Part shown: positions 5,197 to 7,219 of the stretch, piece after piece
How positions within the stretch are numbered: position 1 is the stretch's first letter
Layout of the letters: every line of letters starts with the position of its first letter
Assembly (NCBI GenBank): GCA_001593845.1
Contig: LUCF01000042.1
Coordinates: 1-7,219 of the forward strand
Reading direction: 5' to 3'
From: Candidatus Bathyarchaeota archaeon B63
GTDB taxonomy: Archaea > Thermoproteota > Bathyarchaeia > Bathyarchaeales > DTEX01
DNA length: 7,219 nucleotides
Made by a program: the position numbers and the translations under genes
Notes under the pieces: model-generated
The model's database searches: none
The model's input: only the letters and a program-made list of their open reading frames with translations
What the model was told of the DNA's origin: nothing

Positions 5197-7218
5197 TCAT
5201 TCGTTATCTTTTTGTTCGGCTGAAACCTTTAAGGTGATTATCTCATTATTTCTCACTGGGAAAGGAAAAGCGATAGGCTCGGCTTCTTCATGCATAAGGT
5301 TTACTCTCTCCGCTGTGAGGAAGAAATCTGGAGACGCGAGGTTTAATGACGTGTTTTCCCCTAGATACTCATACATCCTTACGTAGAGTTCTCCGTTTCT
5401 AGTGTAGAGTGCAGATACTATGACGCCTTCCACGCTTGGTTCGAGTAGGCTCAGCTGCCGAGGAGCGTTTCCCCTATGTGGATCTCCAACATAAGTCAAC
5501 GCCCTGAGGTTGTAGTTATCAGCCTCTCTAACCACATCGCCCTCCTTCCAGCTTCCAGGATGAGGATAAAGAGCATATCTGTAAGTGTAGTTACCCTTAA
5601 GCCGCACATCTTTCCACGCTTCCTCAACTGGGCCTGATAGAGCCAACACCATAAAAATGTCACCTTTATGCACACGGTAACCCATGGTTCCCCTATTAAA
5701 GAGGGCAAGCCCGAAGTGAGGTGAGGAGACATCCATCCATGTAAGTCCGTAGGAGGCTATCTCTTCTAGAGGAAACTGATCCCGAAAGGTTCCTTTGTAG
5801 GGGACCACCTCGTGAACGAGGAAGGGCCTATCAGAATATACAGTTGTGTTTTCTGTATTTGCTTGGAATATGACCCCTAACTTGTGGTCATCGAACCATG
5901 CATTGCTGATTCTGTCCATCCAGGTTCCCTCTTCAACACCTATTTTTCTTCCAATTCTCTGGCGGTTGAAGGTGAAGGTGGTCTCGAAGTCTAATCGTCT
6001 CAGCTCGTTGTAGATTGTTATGCGGTTTTCGTAGGGTATGTTTCCGATGTTGCCCCGTTCCCTCACAATCGTAACGAGGGGACCCACAACCTCGAAGGCA
6101 ACCTCTCCCGAAGACGTTTCCTTCTTACCATCAATCTCTGCCCTGAATCTAGCGTTCAACCCATCCCTCTTAACAACATCCAACCGCAAAGCCTTGTCGA
6201 AAAGCATGGATAAGCCTCCGTTCTCTCCGAAAGTGATGTCGTAATATTTTGTGGAGATCCTTCTTGAGCTTACATCTACATCCATACCTTTAGGTGTCAC
6301 TGAAGGCGCAATATATCTCAGAATGATCGTCTTATAGCCTAATGATGGAAGATCACAATAGAAGACTATCTCTGAAGACTTGATGCTACCATCACCATAT
6401 CTTTTTTCCCTAATAACCTGATAGGGAATCTCGGTGCCTTCGTCGAAGAGCGAGAAGGAATACACCTCACCTCCGCTGAAGTTCAGGCTTAACCTGACTA
6501 CCTCTCTTCTCTTAAATGCAGAAGGGTTAAAAACAAGGATTACTTTATCTGCACTTTCCGCATCTATCCTAGAAAACAGATCTGACAAAGCGTTTCTCGT
6601 TACGTTCCTTGAAACTTCTAACGAGTAGCGTGTTAACATCTCACCTAATACGCGGCTACCACAACATAAGTAGTCATGATGTTGGGAGATTAATAGAGAC
6701 TTCCAAGAAACATCCAGTTCAGTTTCATAAGGTTCTCCGCCTAACAAGGCGTTTATAGCCGCTACTCTTTCAGCTATGATCACGCTGTTTTCCGCCTCCC
6801 GGGGAAGGCTCCACGGCTCATTCCCATGAGTCCCCCACTCTGTTATATAGAGGAAGTCGTTTGGATCAGGATGAAAAACGCATGTTGGTTCACCAAAAAC
6901 TTCTGGGATTTCCTCTGCCAGCAAAAAGGTGAAGAAGGGGCGTTCTTCTTCGCGACCACCGTGCAACCATTTCTCATCTATGACCTTCGGGATTACGTCT
7001 CCTATTCCCTGTTCTGGGGAAAAAGATAGAAGGAAGTTGGGAAGTTTTGTCCAGTTATGCTTCTTATAATTCTCTTCAAATCTCTCCAGCCACAACTTAA
7101 CCATTGCTTCTGCACCTTGGCTCTTGTAGACATTCCAAAGACTAATAGAAGTCACTTGCTCTTTCCAGTCTTCGTTCTCACCTACATATTGGGGTACAGC
7201 TGTTATTCTGCTTCCGTC
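5197..7218 (-). CDS. Glycoside hydrolase family 38 (alpha-mannosidase-type), 5' end beyond window
   Basis: 673 residues are visible; the frame is open to the window edge, so the GTG at 7155 is not the true start. The visible part begins within the catalytic half. QHHD (visible residues 179-182, near 6680) matches the conserved GH38 motif whose second histidine binds the catalytic zinc. The nucleophile Asp and the first metal ligands must lie upstream. Next come family-typical beta-sandwich segments: VFNPSAFKRREVVRLSL, ISTKYYDITFGENGGLSMLF, WMDVSSPHFGLALFNRG, YRYALYPHPGSW and, near the end, MYEYLGENTSLNL and HEEAEPIAFP. The family removes alpha-mannosyl residues from glycans by a retaining mechanism. 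No membrane segment is visible, but the N-terminus is unseen. After QHHD the sequence is YLCCGS, a departure from the usual glycine/serine-rich loop. Base composition is more AT-rich than in genes left of 4 kb. Substrate specificity beyond GH38 is not readable. Confidence 0.88.
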   Translation of the reverse strand, partial: DGSRITAVPQYVGENEDWKEQVTSISLWNVYKSQGAEAMVKLWLERFEENYKKHNWTKLPNFLLSFSPEQGIGDVIPKVIDEKWLHGGREEERPFFTFLLAEEIPEVFGEPTCVFHPDPNDFLYITEWGTHGNEPWSLPREAENSVIIAERVAAINALLGGEPYETELDVSWKSLLISQHHDYLCCGSRVLGEMLTRYSLEVSRNVTRNALSDLFSRIDAESADKVILVFNPSAFKRREVVRLSLNFSGGEVYSFSLFDEGTEIPYQVIREKRYGDGSIKSSEIVFYCDLPSLGYKTIILRYIAPSVTPKGMDVDVSSRRISTKYYDITFGENGGLSMLFDKALRLDVVKRDGLNARFRAEIDGKKETSSGEVAFEVVGPLVTIVRERGNIGNIPYENRITIYNELRRLDFETTFTFNRQRIGRKIGVEEGTWMDRISNAWFDDHKLGVIFQANTENTTVYSDRPFLVHEVVPYKGTFRDQFPLEEIASYGLTWMDVSSPHFGLALFNRGTMGYRVHKGDIFMVLALSGPVEEAWKDVRLKGNYTYRYALYPHPGSWKEGDVVREADNYNLRALTYVGDPHRGNAPRQLSLLEPSVEGVIVSALYTRNGELYVRMYEYLGENTSLNLASPDFFLTAERVNLMHEEAEPIAFPFPVRNNEIITLKVSAEQKDNE

Positions 7219-7219
7219 A

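Noticed and set aside
1..7219. CRISPR arrays, insertion sequences, replication origins
   Set aside because: No regularly spaced repeats, transposase motifs or terminal inverted repeats were seen.

Overview
The window looks archaeal, probably a Thermoproteota-type lineage (inference). The signs are TATA elements such as TTTATAT and TTTATATAAA placed about 40-55 bases before start codons, Shine-Dalgarno sites of the GAGGT type, frequent TTG/GTG/CTG starts, heavy use of AGG/AGA/ATA codons, and the remnant of an archaeal-style VapB antitoxin. I cannot name a genus. Every supported gene lies on the minus strand, so the order of transcription is from high to low coordinates. The plus-strand open frames appear to be shadows.

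Region by region in transcription order: (1) 7218-5197 is a glycoside hydrolase family 38 (alpha-mannosidase-type) gene whose 5' end is beyond the window. (2) 4974-4390 is a short PNP/UDP-family nucleoside phosphorylase-like gene that seems to lack its N-terminal part. A second open frame just upstream (to about 5193) suggests a frameshift or decay. (3) 4206-4011 is an orphan vapB-like antitoxin gene broken by a single extra base in an A5 run, with no vapC next to it. (4) 3961-2249 is an FAD flavoprotein of the fumarate reductase/succinate dehydrogenase/L-aspartate oxidase superfamily. Its reading frame has no ATG, GTG or TTG before the FAD-binding motif, and a CTG with a good ribosome binding site fits best. 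(5) 2200-1106 is a zinc-dependent medium-chain dehydrogenase. (6) 1033-1 is an enolase-superfamily (mandelate racemase-like) acid-sugar dehydratase candidate, started by TTG from its own TATA element and cut by the window edge.

The three left-hand genes (dehydratase, alcohol/polyol dehydrogenase, stand-alone flavoprotein) make a plausible cluster for oxidising and dehydrating a sugar or sugar acid. The flavoprotein and dehydrogenase are probably one operon. The substrate is not visible in the sequence. The GH38 enzyme could supply sugar from glycans, but it lies in a more AT-rich block beyond the toxin-antitoxin remnant, and a functional link is only a guess. The change from GC-rich to AT-rich coding sequence at about 4.0-4.2 kb suggests two segments of different history.
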